In this document: piece after piece, positions 16,207 through 25,583 of the stretch
Position numbering within the stretch: position 1 is the first letter of the stretch
Layout of the letters: each line of letters begins with the position of its first letter
Assembly (NCBI GenBank): GCA_903839675.1
Contig: CAIMDB010000001.1
Location: forward strand, 1-64,000
DNA length: 64,000 nucleotides
From: an uncultured Sphingomonadales bacterium
Lineage (GTDB): Bacteria; Pseudomonadota; Alphaproteobacteria; Sphingomonadales; Sphingomonadaceae
Direction: 5' to 3'
Made by a program: the position numbers and the translations under genes
Notes under the pieces: generated by a model
What the model was told of the DNA's origin: nothing
The model's input: the letters and a program-made list of their open reading frames with translations, nothing else
The model's database searches: none

Positions 16207-17454
16207 ATGGCAGGCGATCTATCGTTCTCGGAATTACGGCAGCTTGCCGGTCTGACCATTGAAGAAGTCGCCAGCGAAACCCAGTCATCGGTCAGTACCG
16301 TTTACCGTTGGGAACGTGGCGAAACGGCCCCTAAGGCGCCGATTTACAGAACTTTGGAGATGTTGGCCCAGTTCAACACGGAAGCTGCTGAAAAGACGTC
16401 CTTCCGGTTCATTGATCTGTTCGCTGGCATCGGCGGTCTCAGGATTGGTTTCCAAGGCATCGGCGGACACTGCGTTTTCACCTCTGAGTGGGACAAGTAC
16501 TCGCAGATCACTTACCAACGGAATTTTCGGGACAATCATCCGGTAAACGGGGATGTTCGGGAATTCTCTGAAGACCCTGCAAAAATCCCTGAATTTGACG
16601 TTCTATTGGCCGGATTTCCATGCCAGCCATTCTCGATTGCAGGCGTTTCGAAAAAGAACTCCCTTGGTCGTCCGCATGGCTTTTTGTGCGACACGCAGGG
16701 GACGCTTTTTTTCGATACTGCGAAGATCATCGCACATCACCGGCCAGCGGCCTTCCTCTTGGAGAACGTGAAGAATCTTGAACGGCACGATCAAGGCCGC
16801 ACGTTTGCGACGATCATGCACGTGCTGCAAAAGGAACTTGGCTATCATGTGCAGACGCGTGTCATCAGTTCTGAGCCTTGGGTACCCCAAAAGCGGGAGC
16901 GCATCTTCATCGTTGGGTTTAGAGAGCCGACTGAGTTCAATTTGAAGGCTCTGGAAATTCCGGGATCGGGGAGCGGTCCGAAATTGGGTAGCATCCTGAC
17001 GCCTCATGTAGATGTGCCGGAAAAATACACGCTTACACCCAAACTGTGGGACTATTTGCAGGCCTATAAGGAGAAGCATGAAGCCAAAGGCAATGGTTTC
17101 GGGTTTGGTCTTTGTGGTCCTAACGATGTCGCCCGCACCCTTTCTGCGCGGTATCACAAGGACGGTTCAGAAATCCTTGTTGCCCAGCCGGGTAAACGTC
17201 CGAGGCGTCTCACGCCCAAAGAGTGCGCGCGTTTGATGGGCTTTGAGAAGGACGGTCGGGAATGGCACATTCCAGTTTCTGACACGCAAGCCTACCGGCA
17301 GTTCGGGAACGCCGTTGTTGTGCCCGTCGTTGAGTTTCTCGCGCAGGCAATGCAGCCTTATATTGAGAAGGCTTTGTCAAAAAGGGAGCGTGAACGAGCA
17401 AGTTCTGTTACCCTTCACGAGGCTAAGGGTGTGTTAGAGCTTGAAATTATTTGA
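16207..17454 (+). CDS. C5-cytosine DNA methyltransferase with N-terminal HTH
   Basis: A 415-aa modification enzyme. Residues 5-55 form an XRE-type helix-turn-helix (FSELRQLAGLTIEEVAS...VSTVYRWERG). The catalytic domain has motif I DLFAGIGG (70-77), motif IV GFPCQPFS with catalytic Cys139, motif VI ENV (186-188), motif VIII QKRERIF (228-234) and the late QFGNAV. This HTH-plus-methyltransferase layout occurs in the Dcm/M.EcoRII/M.SsoII group, where the HTH represses its own promoter. It is followed by an MvaI/BcnI-type endonuclease, so the pair probably recognises a CCNGG-like site; the exact site is unproven. GC content is visibly below that of its neighbours. Confidence 0.94.
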   Translation: MAGDLSFSELRQLAGLTIEEVASETQSSVSTVYRWERGETAPKAPIYRTLEMLAQFNTEAAEKTSFRFIDLFAGIGGLRIGFQGIGGHCVFTSEWDKYSQITYQRNFRDNHPVNGDVREFSEDPAKIPEFDVLLAGFPCQPFSIAGVSKKNSLGRPHGFLCDTQGTLFFDTAKIIAHHRPAAFLLENVKNLERHDQGRTFATIMHVLQKELGYHVQTRVISSEPWVPQKRERIFIVGFREPTEFNLKALEIPGSGSGPKLGSILTPHVDVPEKYTLTPKLWDYLQAYKEKHEAKGNGFGFGLCGPNDVARTLSARYHKDGSEILVAQPGKRPRRLTPKECARLMGFEKDGREWHIPVSDTQAYRQFGNAVVVPVVEFLAQAMQPYIEKALSKRERERASSVTLHEAKGVLELEII

Positions 17455-17529
17455 GCACTTGAAGCATCGATGAATTCGTCCGACTATAGATAGAAGATTT
17501 TCCTATCGGTCGTTGTCGGAAGTTTTGTC

Positions 17530-18849
17530 TTGATTGAAACATTGCAAAATTTGATCAGCCTGATGGTGCATCACGGTGCCCAAAGGATTTATTTCAAAAG
17601 GCTCTCTCCAAACGATAATTCGAAAAATCAGGTATATTTGGGTGGTGACTTCTCGGCATTAAACATCATCCCTCATGGCGAGATTTTTACTGACGATGCT
17701 AGTGTGGGCGGAAGCGTTCGAGATCGCGGCAAGGCCAGTCTGGATTTTTTCTGGATCGATGAGGACGGACGGCATCAAGCGCCAAATGCAGGCTTGATCC
17801 TTTATCCAAAATACCCCGAGGTAAGGTTATCTGGTTTCTTGCTTGGTTGTCGTCGAGCGCCTTCGGGCATCATGACGGTACGAGACGAAGGACGATTGCT
17901 TCTACTTGGTATCACCCAGACAGGGGCGATCTTAGGCTACGCTGTTTCGGCGGGCGATCCCATAGCGTTGGCGCTAAGTGCTGGGGCCTGGGAGGCAATG
18001 GGTGTCTTCCATGAGATTCCGGTGAACCCATCCTCTCGTTCGTCAAAAGCTGTCTTGATCGATGAACTGCGCCGAATCTACCAACAACAATGGGTGCCGT
18101 CGCAGAAGCTTGGCCGGGGGGGTATCAAACAACCTTACGCCGCTCGAAACGGCGGCGGCTATACACTGGAAGCCGAGCTAGGCGTCCAAGCTAATGGAAA
18201 TGCTGACCCTGATTTTATGGGGTGGGAGATCAAGCAGTACGGCGTAAATGACTTTAAGAATTTCCGCCCGAAATCTCCGGTTACATTGATGACCCCAGAG
18301 CCGACCGGAGGAATTTACAAGACGAGCGGCGTCAAAGATTTCCTGCACAAATTTGGGTATGCTGACCAAAGTGGAAAGGCTGACCGAGTAAACTTCGGTG
18401 GTCGATATGACTGTCTCCGCTCTCATCATCATCTGACGGGCTTGAGAATGTTGCTAAGCGGATATGATGAAGCGAGCGGCAAAATTACTGATCTTGATGG
18501 AGGGCTGCTGCTCATCGGGTTGAATGGAGAAATAGCGGCTTCTTGGAGTTTCAAGAATCTGATGGCTCATTGGAACAGAAAGCACGCTCAGGCGGCTTAT
18601 GTGCCATCACTTTTCAGGTCGCCACCGCCGGAATATAGCTTTGGCGCGAAAATCCTCCTCTGCGAACAAACAGACTTCCTGCTGTTTTTGAAGTCGTTCG
18701 CTAGCGGACAGGTTTACTATGACCCTGCGATAAAGATCGAAAACATGTCGTCAAAAGAAGCTGAGGTTAAGCGCCGAAGTCAGTTCCGGGTCGCCCACTC
18801 CGATTTGACCCAACTCTATGTTCGGCACGAACTAATCTCTCTCATTTAA
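17530..18849 (+). CDS. MvaI/BcnI-family type II restriction endonuclease
   Basis: A 439-aa cognate nuclease. The C-terminal half carries the MvaI/BcnI-type PD-(D/E)xK core: NGGGYTLEAELGVQ leads to Pro227-Asp228 and then Glu233-x-Lys235 in DPDFMGWEIKQ. A later block (FGGRYDCLR...GLLLIGLNGEIAASWSF) is also family-like. MvaI and BcnI are about 240 aa, so residues 1-180 are an additional N-terminal domain that I do not recognise. The start is TTG at 17530 with GGAAG upstream, 75 nt after the methyltransferase stop. Codon use is AT-richer than the host genes, indicating horizontal gain. Confidence 0.88.
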   Translation: MIETLQNLISLMVHHGAQRIYFKRLSPNDNSKNQVYLGGDFSALNIIPHGEIFTDDASVGGSVRDRGKASLDFFWIDEDGRHQAPNAGLILYPKYPEVRLSGFLLGCRRAPSGIMTVRDEGRLLLLGITQTGAILGYAVSAGDPIALALSAGAWEAMGVFHEIPVNPSSRSSKAVLIDELRRIYQQQWVPSQKLGRGGIKQPYAARNGGGYTLEAELGVQANGNADPDFMGWEIKQYGVNDFKNFRPKSPVTLMTPEPTGGIYKTSGVKDFLHKFGYADQSGKADRVNFGGRYDCLRSHHHLTGLRMLLSGYDEASGKITDLDGGLLLIGLNGEIAASWSFKNLMAHWNRKHAQAAYVPSLFRSPPPEYSFGAKILLCEQTDFLLFLKSFASGQVYYDPAIKIENMSSKEAEVKRRSQFRVAHSDLTQLYVRHELISLI

Positions 18850-19079
18850 GCCCCCCATTTCCCCTTTCCTACAGCCCCCCTTTTGTGCCAGTCTTTCGCC
18901 CGTGACGGTGGATGCGCGCGCGCTTTGCTTGTCTGAAGGTCTCATTGTCCTACACAGGCGAACGGTTTTACAGGGCGCGATGCCCTCCACTTCCTCCACT
19001 TCCAAATCTTCGGGGCCGCCAAAGGCGCGCAAAAGCGTCGAGTCGGCGCGGCGCAGTTTTTCCTACGGCTAAGTCCCTG

Positions 19080-20174
19080 CTAATTCACAATAACATCAAA
19101 GTAGGTGGTGCGGGTGGTGCCGGCGGGGATGTTGGAGAGGGTGGCGGACACGGTGTTGCCGGAAAAGTTGCCGCCGCCGCTGCCGTCCGCATTGCAGGTG
19201 GTGCCGCTGGCGGTGCCGTTGATCCGCAGGCTGCCGGTCACATAGGTGGCGGGCAGGCCGCCCAGCGGGTCTGACAGGGTGACGGAGGTCGCGGTCGGGT
19301 TGGTCGCCGGGTTGGTCACCGTGATGCAATAGCGGATGGTGGCGCCGGGGATCATCTTTGGGTTGGTGGTGCCGTTGACGGGGTCTGAGATGACGCTGCT
19401 CGATTTGCCGACCGAAATCGACGTGACGGGGCAGAGCGGGGCGTAGATCCGGTCGATCGCAAAGTCATCGGAGATGCCGCCCCCGCCGGACATGGCAAAG
19501 CTCATCGTTGGGGTCGCGCCCGATGTGTAGGGCACGATCAGGCGGATGGTCGTCCAGGGGCTCAACGCGCCGACCGCGCTGCTATTGGCATAGGTGGAGG
19601 GCGTGCCGCCGCCGAGCCGCGCGCCGTTGGAAAGCGCCGCGGTCGCATTGCCCGCGCCATTGCCGGCCACGGTGGTGATCGTCATGTAAACGGTGCCGTT
19701 GACGCGCACCGTCAGGGTGCCTGCGGTGGTCGGGCTGCCGCCCGCCTGCCGCCAGCCCATATCGAACCAGATGTGTAGCTCGCCGGTGAAATAGGGGACG
19801 TGCGTGCCCGCCCGCGCGCCGATGGTCAGCATATCGTTGGCGGTATCTTCTTCATTGATGACAAAGGCCGATGTCGTTGCGGCCGGATAGGCGCTGGCAT
19901 CCTGCCCTGAGGGCGCGGCAGACGGGTTCTGCACCGCCGCGCGCGTATTGTAGATCGTGCCATAAGTGCCGGGATCGAGCGTCTGGTTGAACAGCCAGCT
20001 GCCGGTGTTGGTATAACCGGTCAGCCCGCTGTCAAACGATCCGTTGGCGGCAAGGTTGACAGGCGCGGTGCAATTCTGCGCCTGCGCTGTGGTCGATAGG
20101 GTGGTGAGGATCAGACCTGCGGCCCACACCAGCGCCACGCCCGTGCGACGCAGCGATTGCATCAGCCTGTTCAA
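19080..20174 (-). CDS. exported DUF11 (SD-repeat) surface protein
   Basis: A 364-aa exported protein. The signal peptide (MNRLMQSLRRTGVALVWAAGLILTT...AQA) is followed by a lectin-like beta region with ANGSFDSGLTGYTNTGSW. Near residues 270-364 there is a DUF11/SD-type domain (ISVGKSSSVISDPVNG...GATIRYCITVTNP...VTLSDPLGGLPATYV) that reaches the C-terminus. DUF11 modules form beta sandwiches in surface proteins. No anchor is visible. The start is uncertain: TTG 20174 has GGAGG at 9 nt spacing, while ATG 20162 lies four codons later without one. Possibly a cell-surface or matrix protein. Confidence 0.75.
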   Translation of the reverse strand: MNRLMQSLRRTGVALVWAAGLILTTLSTTAQAQNCTAPVNLAANGSFDSGLTGYTNTGSWLFNQTLDPGTYGTIYNTRAAVQNPSAAPSGQDASAYPAATTSAFVINEEDTANDMLTIGARAGTHVPYFTGELHIWFDMGWRQAGGSPTTAGTLTVRVNGTVYMTITTVAGNGAGNATAALSNGARLGGGTPSTYANSSAVGALSPWTTIRLIVPYTSGATPTMSFAMSGGGGISDDFAIDRIYAPLCPVTSISVGKSSSVISDPVNGTTNPKMIPGATIRYCITVTNPATNPTATSVTLSDPLGGLPATYVTGSLRINGTASGTTCNADGSGGGNFSGNTVSATLSNIPAGTTRTTYFDVIVN

Positions 20175-20318
20175 GGTCCCGCACCTCCACGCATCCCGCC
20201 TGCCCACCGCAGGGTCATCAGGCTTTAAACGGCGCAATTCCGCCAAAGTTTAGGTCCGGCTGGACTTGCCATCGCCAATGCGCTGAAACGGCAGGACAAT
20301 CAGGCAGGGATCGCAGGA

Positions 20319-21236
20319 ATGACCGACTTTACTTGGACGCCAGAGGCCAGCTCCGGCATCCGCCAGCGCTTTGTAGAGGCGAACGGCCTGCGCTTTGAAC
20401 TGGCCGAAGCGGGCGACCCGACGGCGCGGCGGCTGGCGCTTTGCCTCCACGGCTTTCCCGAACTCAACTATAGCTGGCGGTTCCAGATGCCGCTGCTCGC
20501 CGCGCGCGGCTGGCGGGTTTGGGCGGCAAACTCAAGGGGTTATGGCGCGTCGGACAAGCCGCAGGGCGTGCGGTCTTACGCGCTGGATCATCTGACTGCC
20601 GATGTGGGTGCGCTCATCGATCTGGCGGCGTCGGAGCATCCGGTCGATGAGGTGATGCTCATCGCGCATGATTGGGGCGCGATCATCGCCTGGGCCTTTG
20701 CCATCGCCAAGGTCCGCCTCCTCACCAAGCTCGTCATCATGAATGTGCCGCACCCGATGGTCGGCATGCGCGAGGCGCGGACCCTCTCTCAACTGCGGAA
20801 AAGCTGGTATATCTTCTTCTTCCAGCTCCCCGGCCTGCCCGAGCGCGTGTTCGGCAAGGATGGCGCGGAGGCGATCCGCGGCGCATTCTACAACATGGCG
20901 GTCGACAAGAGCCGGTTCGGGCCAGACGTGCTCGATGTCTACGCGGCGGCGGCCTCCCGCCCCGGCGCGCTGAACGGCATTATCAACTATTACCGCGCGC
21001 TCCTGCGGCACCGGGGCACGCTCGATCTCGGCGATGGCCGCATCGACATCCCGACGCTGATGGTCTGGGGGGAAGAAGATAGCGCGCTCGGCATCGGCTG
21101 CACCGTCGGCACGGAAGCATGGGTGCCGCAGCTGGAGCTCCACCGCCTCCCCGGCGTCTCCCACTGGGTGCAGCAGGAAGCGCCGGAAAAGGTGAATGCG
21201 ATCATGGCGGATTGGCTCGACCGCAACGGGGGGTAG
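20319..21236 (+). CDS. alpha/beta hydrolase, epoxide-hydrolase-like
   Basis: A 305-aa cytoplasmic hydrolase. HGFPE (44-48) provides the oxyanion loop, the nucleophile is Asp118 in IAHDWGA, the acid is likely in VWGEEDSALG near residue 250, and the catalytic His lies in GVSHWVQQEAPEKVN near the end. The Asp nucleophile and HDWG are shared by epoxide hydrolases and haloalkane dehalogenases. The two Tyr expected for epoxide opening could be those in NYYRALL and GAFYNM. Epoxide hydrolase (EC 3.3.2.-) is the better guess, but the substrate is unknown. It is monocistronic. Confidence 0.88.
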   Translation: MTDFTWTPEASSGIRQRFVEANGLRFELAEAGDPTARRLALCLHGFPELNYSWRFQMPLLAARGWRVWAANSRGYGASDKPQGVRSYALDHLTADVGALIDLAASEHPVDEVMLIAHDWGAIIAWAFAIAKVRLLTKLVIMNVPHPMVGMREARTLSQLRKSWYIFFFQLPGLPERVFGKDGAEAIRGAFYNMAVDKSRFGPDVLDVYAAAASRPGALNGIINYYRALLRHRGTLDLGDGRIDIPTLMVWGEEDSALGIGCTVGTEAWVPQLELHRLPGVSHWVQQEAPEKVNAIMADWLDRNGG

Positions 21237-21291
21237 ATCGGTTGCCCACCCCGCTGTGACTAGGCTGCGCTCTGCTCCGCCAAGTCGCGCT

Positions 21292-21313
21292 CCCCTCCCG
21301 CATGCGGGAGGGG
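21292..21313. repeat. 22-bp perfect palindrome between convergent genes
   Basis: CCCCTCCCGCA followed by its exact complement TGCGGGAGGGG. It sits between the epoxide-hydrolase-like gene and the CsgG-like gene stop codons. It may serve as a bidirectional terminator, or be a dispersed repeat related to the one at 3811-3864. Confidence 0.6.
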
Positions 21314-21335
21314 CTGGGGGTGGGCCAGCTCCCGA

Positions 21336-22121
21336 CTATTCCGCCTTGGGGGCTGCCGCGCTCGCATTGTCGGGCAGGCCGCCCAATGTGCCGACCATTT
21401 TCTTATAGGCGTCCAGATACGCGAGCACGAGCACCTGCCCGATCTCGCTGTTCTGATATCCGCCGCCGCCAGCTGCTGCCAAACCGCCGCCCCACCAGGC
21501 GCCACCGCCGGCGCCCCAGCTGACGTCTTTCTTGCGGTAATAGCCTTCGGACAGGCTTTCGATCTCGGTCGTGCGGACGTTGACGAGGGAGAGCGTCACA
21601 TTGGCTTCCTTCTTGGAAACCTTGATGCCGCCCAACAGGCCACCGAGCATCCGTCCGCCCAGCAGGCCGCCAATGCCACCGGCAATCCCGCCGCCGCCGG
21701 AGTTTGAATTGGTCGTCACGATATCGGGCACAACGACATAGTCTGCCGCTTTCACCTGACGCTTGCCAATGTTGGAGCCGCGCTGCAGCTCGCCATCATC
21801 GCCAAGCGCCCGTTCCACAGCGCGGGCAGCAAGGCCCCCGCCGCGATCGACAAGGCCGAAGCAGCCCGATTTCATGACGAAGAATTTGATGATCGCTTCC
21901 GGGTTGGACAGGCCAAGTTGCGTCCACCATTTGGTTTCCGGCTCCACAATGGCGAGCGTGCCAAGACGTTTGGTGCACACCGGAATTTCGGCCGTGCCTT
22001 TATCTTGGGCTTTCTTCGCGGACGATTTGTCGTCGGCTTCTTTCTTGGCCCAAGCGGGCGTGGCGACAGCTGCAGGCAGAATCATCGCCACAGCGGCGAA
22101 CGCGGAAATAAATGAACGCAT
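21336..22121 (-). CDS. CsgG/HfaB-like exported protein
   Basis: A 261-aa protein with a cleavable signal peptide ([25 protein letters not shown]). The mature part includes [32 protein letters not shown] and [19 protein letters not shown], then [31 protein letters not shown], which together match the CsgG/HfaB fold. A glycine-rich hydrophobic insert ([22 protein letters not shown]) may be a membrane-inserting region. CsgG is an outer-membrane secretion channel for curli; distant members have unknown roles. No curli genes are nearby, so it should not be called a curli secretin. Confidence 0.75.
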   Translation of the reverse strand: MRSFISAFAAVAMILPAAVATPAWAKKEADDKSSAKKAQDKGTAEIPVCTKRLGTLAIVEPETKWWTQLGLSNPEAIIKFFVMKSGCFGLVDRGGGLAARAVERALGDDGELQRGSNIGKRQVKAADYVVVPDIVTTNSNSGGGGIAGGIGGLLGGRMLGGLLGGIKVSKKEANVTLSLVNVRTTEIESLSEGYYRKKDVSWGAGGGAWWGGGLAAAGGGGYQNSEIGQVLVLAYLDAYKKMVGTLGGLPDNASAAAPKAE

Positions 22122-22295
22122 CTAAATTGGTCCCCTCAAACAGGGGGCGGATGCGGTATTTTACCGTCACTCCACCCAGTCGGTGCGACCCGATGCGAGG
22201 AAAGGTCTAGCAAAGCCGATGCGGCCTTTCCACCTCAGATTTGCCGCTGCGCTCTCCTCTTTGCCTCGCGGCACAACACTGCTAGGGCCGCGGCC

Positions 22296-24104
22296 ATGTC
22301 CACGCCGCTTTCCAAGATCCGCAACTTTTCCATCATCGCCCATATTGACCACGGCAAGTCCACCCTTGCTGACCGGTTGATCCAGCGCACCGGCGGCCTG
22401 ACCGACCGGGAAATGACCGCACAGGTCCTCGATAATATGGATATCGAAAAGGAACGCGGCATCACCATCAAGGCGCAGACGGTGCGCCTCGACTACAAGG
22501 CGAAGGACGGGGAGACCTATACCCTCAACCTCATGGACACGCCGGGCCATGTCGACTTTGCCTATGAAGTCAGCCGCAGCCTCGCCGCGTGCGAAGGCGC
22601 GCTGCTCGTCGTGGACGCGGCCCAAGGCGTCGAAGCGCAGACGCTGGCCAACGTCTACCAGTCGATTGAGCATGACCATGAGATCGTGCCCGTCATCAAC
22701 AAGATCGATCTGCCCGCCGCCGAAGTCGAACAGGTGCGCAACGAGATTGAGGAAATCATTGGCCTTGATGCTTCAAACGCCGTGCTCACCTCCGCGAAAT
22801 CCGGAATTGGCATTGAGGATGTGCTCGAAGCTGTCGTGACCCGCATTCCGCCGCCGAAAGGTGATCGAGATGCGCCGCTGAAGGCGATGCTGGTCGACAG
22901 CTGGTACGATCCGTATCTGGGTGTCGTCATCTTGATCCGTGTGGTCGCGGGCGTCCTGAAAAAGGGCCAGCAGATCAAATTTATGCAAACTGGGACTCTG
23001 CATCTGGTTGACCGCGTGGGCTGCATGCGGCCCAAGATCGAGCAGCTCGAAGAGCTCTCGGCCGGCGAAATCGGGTTCATCACCGCGCAAATCAAAGAGG
23101 TCGCGCAGACCCGCGTTGGGGACACTATTACCGATGCAAAGCGCCCTGCTGCCGAGGCTCTTCCGGGCTTCAAGGAAGTTCAGCCGGTCGTGTTCTGCGG
23201 TCTGTTCCCGGTCGATGCGAATGACTTTGAAAAGCTGCGCGAGAGCATTTCCAAGCTGCGGCTGAACGATGCGAGCTTCAGTTTTGAAACCGAATCGAGC
23301 GCGGCGTTGGGCTTTGGCTTCCGTTGCGGATTTCTTGGATTGCTTCATCTGGAAATCATTCAGGAACGGCTGACGCGCGAATATGATCTTGATCTGATCA
23401 CCACCGCGCCAAGCGTGATCTACGATATCCAGCTTGCCCATAATCGCGGGACGATCCAGCTTCATAATCCGGCAGACATGCCTGATCCGAGCGCCATCGC
23501 CCAAATTGACGAGCCCTGGATAAAGGCCGTGATTTATTGCCCGGACGAATATCTCGGCTCCATCCTGAAGCTCTGTCAGGATCGGCGCGGCATTCAAACC
23601 AACCTGACCTATGTCGGGGGGCGTGCACAAGTGACTTATGAGCTGCCGCTTAACGAGGTTGTGTTCGATTTCTATGACCGCCTGAAGAGCATTTCACGCG
23701 GGTATGCCAGCTTTGACTATACCCAGATCGGGCACCGCGAAGGGGACCTGGTCAAGATGAACATCATGGTCAATGCGGAGGCCGTCGATGCCCTCAGCAT
23801 GATTGTGCACCGGGGTACTGCCGAAGCGCGTGGGCGTGGCATGTGCGAGCGGCTCAAAGAACTGATCCCGCGCCACTTGTTCAAAATTCCGATTCAAGCC
23901 GCGATCGGCGGCAAGGTCATCGCGCGTGAAACCATCGCTGCAATGCGCAAGGATGTGACCGCCAAATGCTATGGCGGTGACGCCAGCCGCAAACGCAAGC
24001 TGCTCGACAAGCAGAAAAAGGGCAAAGCGCGGATGCGTGAGTACGGCTCGGTCAGCATCCCGCAGGAAGCCTTTATCGCAGCACTCCGCATGGGTGAGGA
24101 ATAA
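22296..24104 (+). CDS. lepA: elongation factor 4 (LepA)
   Basis: A 602-aa ribosome-associated GTPase that promotes back-translocation and ribosome biogenesis fidelity. G1 is [10 protein letters not shown]2 RGITIK, G3 DTPGHVDF, and G4 NKID. The LepA-specific C-terminal domain ends with [39 protein letters not shown]...SVSIPQEAF. The length and order are canonical. The stop TAATG overlaps the next small gene. No signal is seen for regulation beyond the short upstream region. Confidence 0.98.
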   Translation: MSTPLSKIRNFSIIAHIDHGKSTLADRLIQRTGGLTDREMTAQVLDNMDIEKERGITIKAQTVRLDYKAKDGETYTLNLMDTPGHVDFAYEVSRSLAACEGALLVVDAAQGVEAQTLANVYQSIEHDHEIVPVINKIDLPAAEVEQVRNEIEEIIGLDASNAVLTSAKSGIGIEDVLEAVVTRIPPPKGDRDAPLKAMLVDSWYDPYLGVVILIRVVAGVLKKGQQIKFMQTGTLHLVDRVGCMRPKIEQLEELSAGEIGFITAQIKEVAQTRVGDTITDAKRPAAEALPGFKEVQPVVFCGLFPVDANDFEKLRESISKLRLNDASFSFETESSAALGFGFRCGFLGLLHLEIIQERLTREYDLDLITTAPSVIYDIQLAHNRGTIQLHNPADMPDPSAIAQIDEPWIKAVIYCPDEYLGSILKLCQDRRGIQTNLTYVGGRAQVTYELPLNEVVFDFYDRLKSISRGYASFDYTQIGHREGDLVKMNIMVNAEAVDALSMIVHRGTAEARGRGMCERLKELIPRHLFKIPIQAAIGGKVIARETIAAMRKDVTAKCYGGDASRKRKLLDKQKKGKARMREYGSVSIPQEAFIAALRMGEE

Positions 24105-24286
24105 TGGCCGGCGACCGTTTCGAACGGCACCGCCAGCCCTGGACCACCGACGAGATCCAGAAGCTCCACACGCTCGCCAAGAAAGGCATGCCGCTCAAGC
24201 AGCTCGCCAAAGCGCTGACGCGGAGTGAAGAGAGCACAAAGGACCGGGCGAAGCTCGACGGGCTGGCGATCGCCAAGCTGCGCTAG
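24104..24286 (+). CDS. 60-aa basic protein coupled to lepA
   Basis: A small Lys/Arg-rich protein ([21 protein letters not shown]...LAKKGMPLKQLAKALTRSEESTKDRAKLDGLAI) whose start overlaps the lepA stop by 1 nt. The sequence PWTTDEIQKLHTLAKKGMPLKQLAKAL resembles a homeodomain/Myb-like helical bundle with a helix-turn-helix rhythm. DNA or RNA binding is plausible but unproven. Codon use is like that of the host. The coupling suggests stoichiometric co-expression with LepA. Confidence 0.7.
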   Translation: MAGDRFERHRQPWTTDEIQKLHTLAKKGMPLKQLAKALTRSEESTKDRAKLDGLAIAKLR

Positions 24287-24300
24287 ATATCTGCCGGTAG

Positions 24301-24317
24301 TGTCCCGCAACGGGACA
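24301..24317. terminator. short perfect hairpin after the lepA operon
   Basis: TGTCCCG-CAA-CGGGACA, 15 nt after the stop of the 60-aa gene. It has no T-run behind it, so it is either a weak terminator or a protein-binding palindrome. Confidence 0.4.
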
Positions 24318-24422
24318 GATTTACTGCCCTGAGAGACTTGCAAAGCGCCGTTTCACCCGACAAACATCCATTTCGGCACGAAGTGGCGCCATATAAAGCG
24401 CCACCAATATTGGGGGCGCGAA

Positions 24423-25172
24423 ATGGCAAAATTCTCATCAGCATTTTTGTGCGCGGCAAGCCTTTGGATTGCAGGCGTTTCTCCCGTTGCGGCAGCGGTC
24501 GTCATTGATCAGGACGCCATCGTCCCCCCGAATCAGCCCATCGGCCCGCAAGCTGGGCGAATCGCTCTGACGGTCGGCAATCGCGGACAGATTGTGAACG
24601 GCCGCGCCTTCCAGACCATTACGGCAGGGAAAACAGGAACGTTGACCGGATTTGAGGTGCAAGGCCCGTTTGCTATTGGTGCCAATGCCTTGCAAGTAAC
24701 GATGCACTTCTCGCTTTGGTCCGGGGATTTGTTTGCGGGCGGCGCGACCTTGCTTGGCGAAACGTTCAGCCCGCTGGCGTCGTTCGGCTTGGGCTCACTC
24801 AACACGCAGGCAGCTGCATTTTTTCCATTGGAGGATTTGAGCTTTCAGGTGACGGCCGGCACAAAGTTCAGTGTGATGATGGAAGCCTTCGGCCCACCCG
24901 ATGGCGCGGGCCTGTTCACCATCGGCAATGTGCCCGGTCTCGACGCGAATAACCGTCCGATATTCCAGTATAACCAGTATGCCGGTGGCGAGCTCTATTA
25001 TTCCGTCAACGGCGGCGCATTCAGGGTGATGCCGGGGGATATCGGCTTCCGGACCTATGTCGACGAAGCGGCTGGCGGCGTCCCGGAAGCAGCGACCTGG
25101 GCGCTGATGCTCGTCGGCTTTGGCGCGGCCGGTGCGGCGCTGCGTGGAAAGCGCCGTCTGGCCCGCGCATAG
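24423..25172 (+). CDS. PEPxxWA-CTERM sorting domain protein
   Basis: A 249-aa exported protein: signal peptide MAKFSSAFLCAASLWIAGVSPVAAA, a beta-rich middle with FQTITAGKTGTLTGFEVQG (typical of PEP-CTERM exported proteins), and a C-terminal tripartite signal. That signal is VPEAATWALMLVGFGAAGAAL plus a basic KRR tail, matching PEPxxWA-CTERM except that the third residue is Ala rather than Pro. Such proteins are processed by an exosortase and delivered to the cell surface or exopolysaccharide. The XrtA-associated exopolysaccharide genes at 39.5-42.3 kb are the likely partner system. Its own function is unknown. Confidence 0.85.
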   Translation: MAKFSSAFLCAASLWIAGVSPVAAAVVIDQDAIVPPNQPIGPQAGRIALTVGNRGQIVNGRAFQTITAGKTGTLTGFEVQGPFAIGANALQVTMHFSLWSGDLFAGGATLLGETFSPLASFGLGSLNTQAAAFFPLEDLSFQVTAGTKFSVMMEAFGPPDGAGLFTIGNVPGLDANNRPIFQYNQYAGGELYYSVNGGAFRVMPGDIGFRTYVDEAAGGVPEAATWALMLVGFGAAGAALRGKRRLARA

Positions 25173-25453
25173 GGTGTTGCTCAAGGCAGGCGAATTGCGG
25201 CCCGGCGTTGGATTGAGCGACAGTCGGGCTTGCCATTTTTGTATAAATCCGCCATAGACTGACCCAAGAACAGCAGTTGCGTATTTTTCTGCTGGGGAAA
25301 CAGTGAGATGGTCCAAACCATGCAGAGTGCGACCGGCGAAAGATGTTATGCCACGGCGCCTCTTCCCAAGATTTCCGGCGATGAAGTTGGCCGGAATAGT
25401 GCCGTTCGACGGAGATATGCGTTCCTTTAGCGCTTGATCTTTCGAACGGTGCT

Positions 25454-25493
25454 GGGGAGGGATGATGGGTCGCACATTCCTCCCCAATTTTTT
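25454..25493 (+). terminator. strong intrinsic terminator
   Basis: GGGGAGGGATG pairs with CATTCCTCCCC (11 bp, one G-T wobble) over a 10-nt loop and is followed by AATTTTTT. It lies 282 nt downstream of the nearest plus-strand stop codon and just before the FNR box. Confidence 0.8.
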
Positions 25494-25509
25494 GACTTCA
25501 TTTGCGCAA

Positions 25510-25523
25510 TTGACCCAAATCAA
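25510..25523 (+). promoter_or_regulatory. FNR/FixK-type operator
   Basis: TTGAC-CCAA-ATCAA matches the TTGAT-N4-ATCAA consensus at 9 of 10 positions. Its centre lies 67 nt upstream of the start of the 34-aa gene. A class II activation geometry (site centre at -41.5) would put the RNA start near 25558. Confidence 0.65.
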
Positions 25524-25583
25524 GGAACCTTTGCCGGTCCGGTTCCATTCTCTCCTTCGACACAGCACGAAGAGGAGAAAGTC

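Larger units (their letters stand above)
25173..25583. other. 411-bp intergenic region with terminator and FNR box
   Basis: No protein gene is evident. An AT-rich TATAAA at 25242-25247 could be a -10 element. A strong terminator lies at 25454-25493 and an FNR/FixK-type box at 25510-25523. A non-coding transcript ending at the terminator is possible. Confidence 0.45.

Noticed and set aside
18832-19032. A 66-codon minus-strand frame after the restriction endonuclease gene
   Set aside because: No ribosome binding site, poor codon use and no protein-like pattern; the 230-bp gap holds no supported gene.
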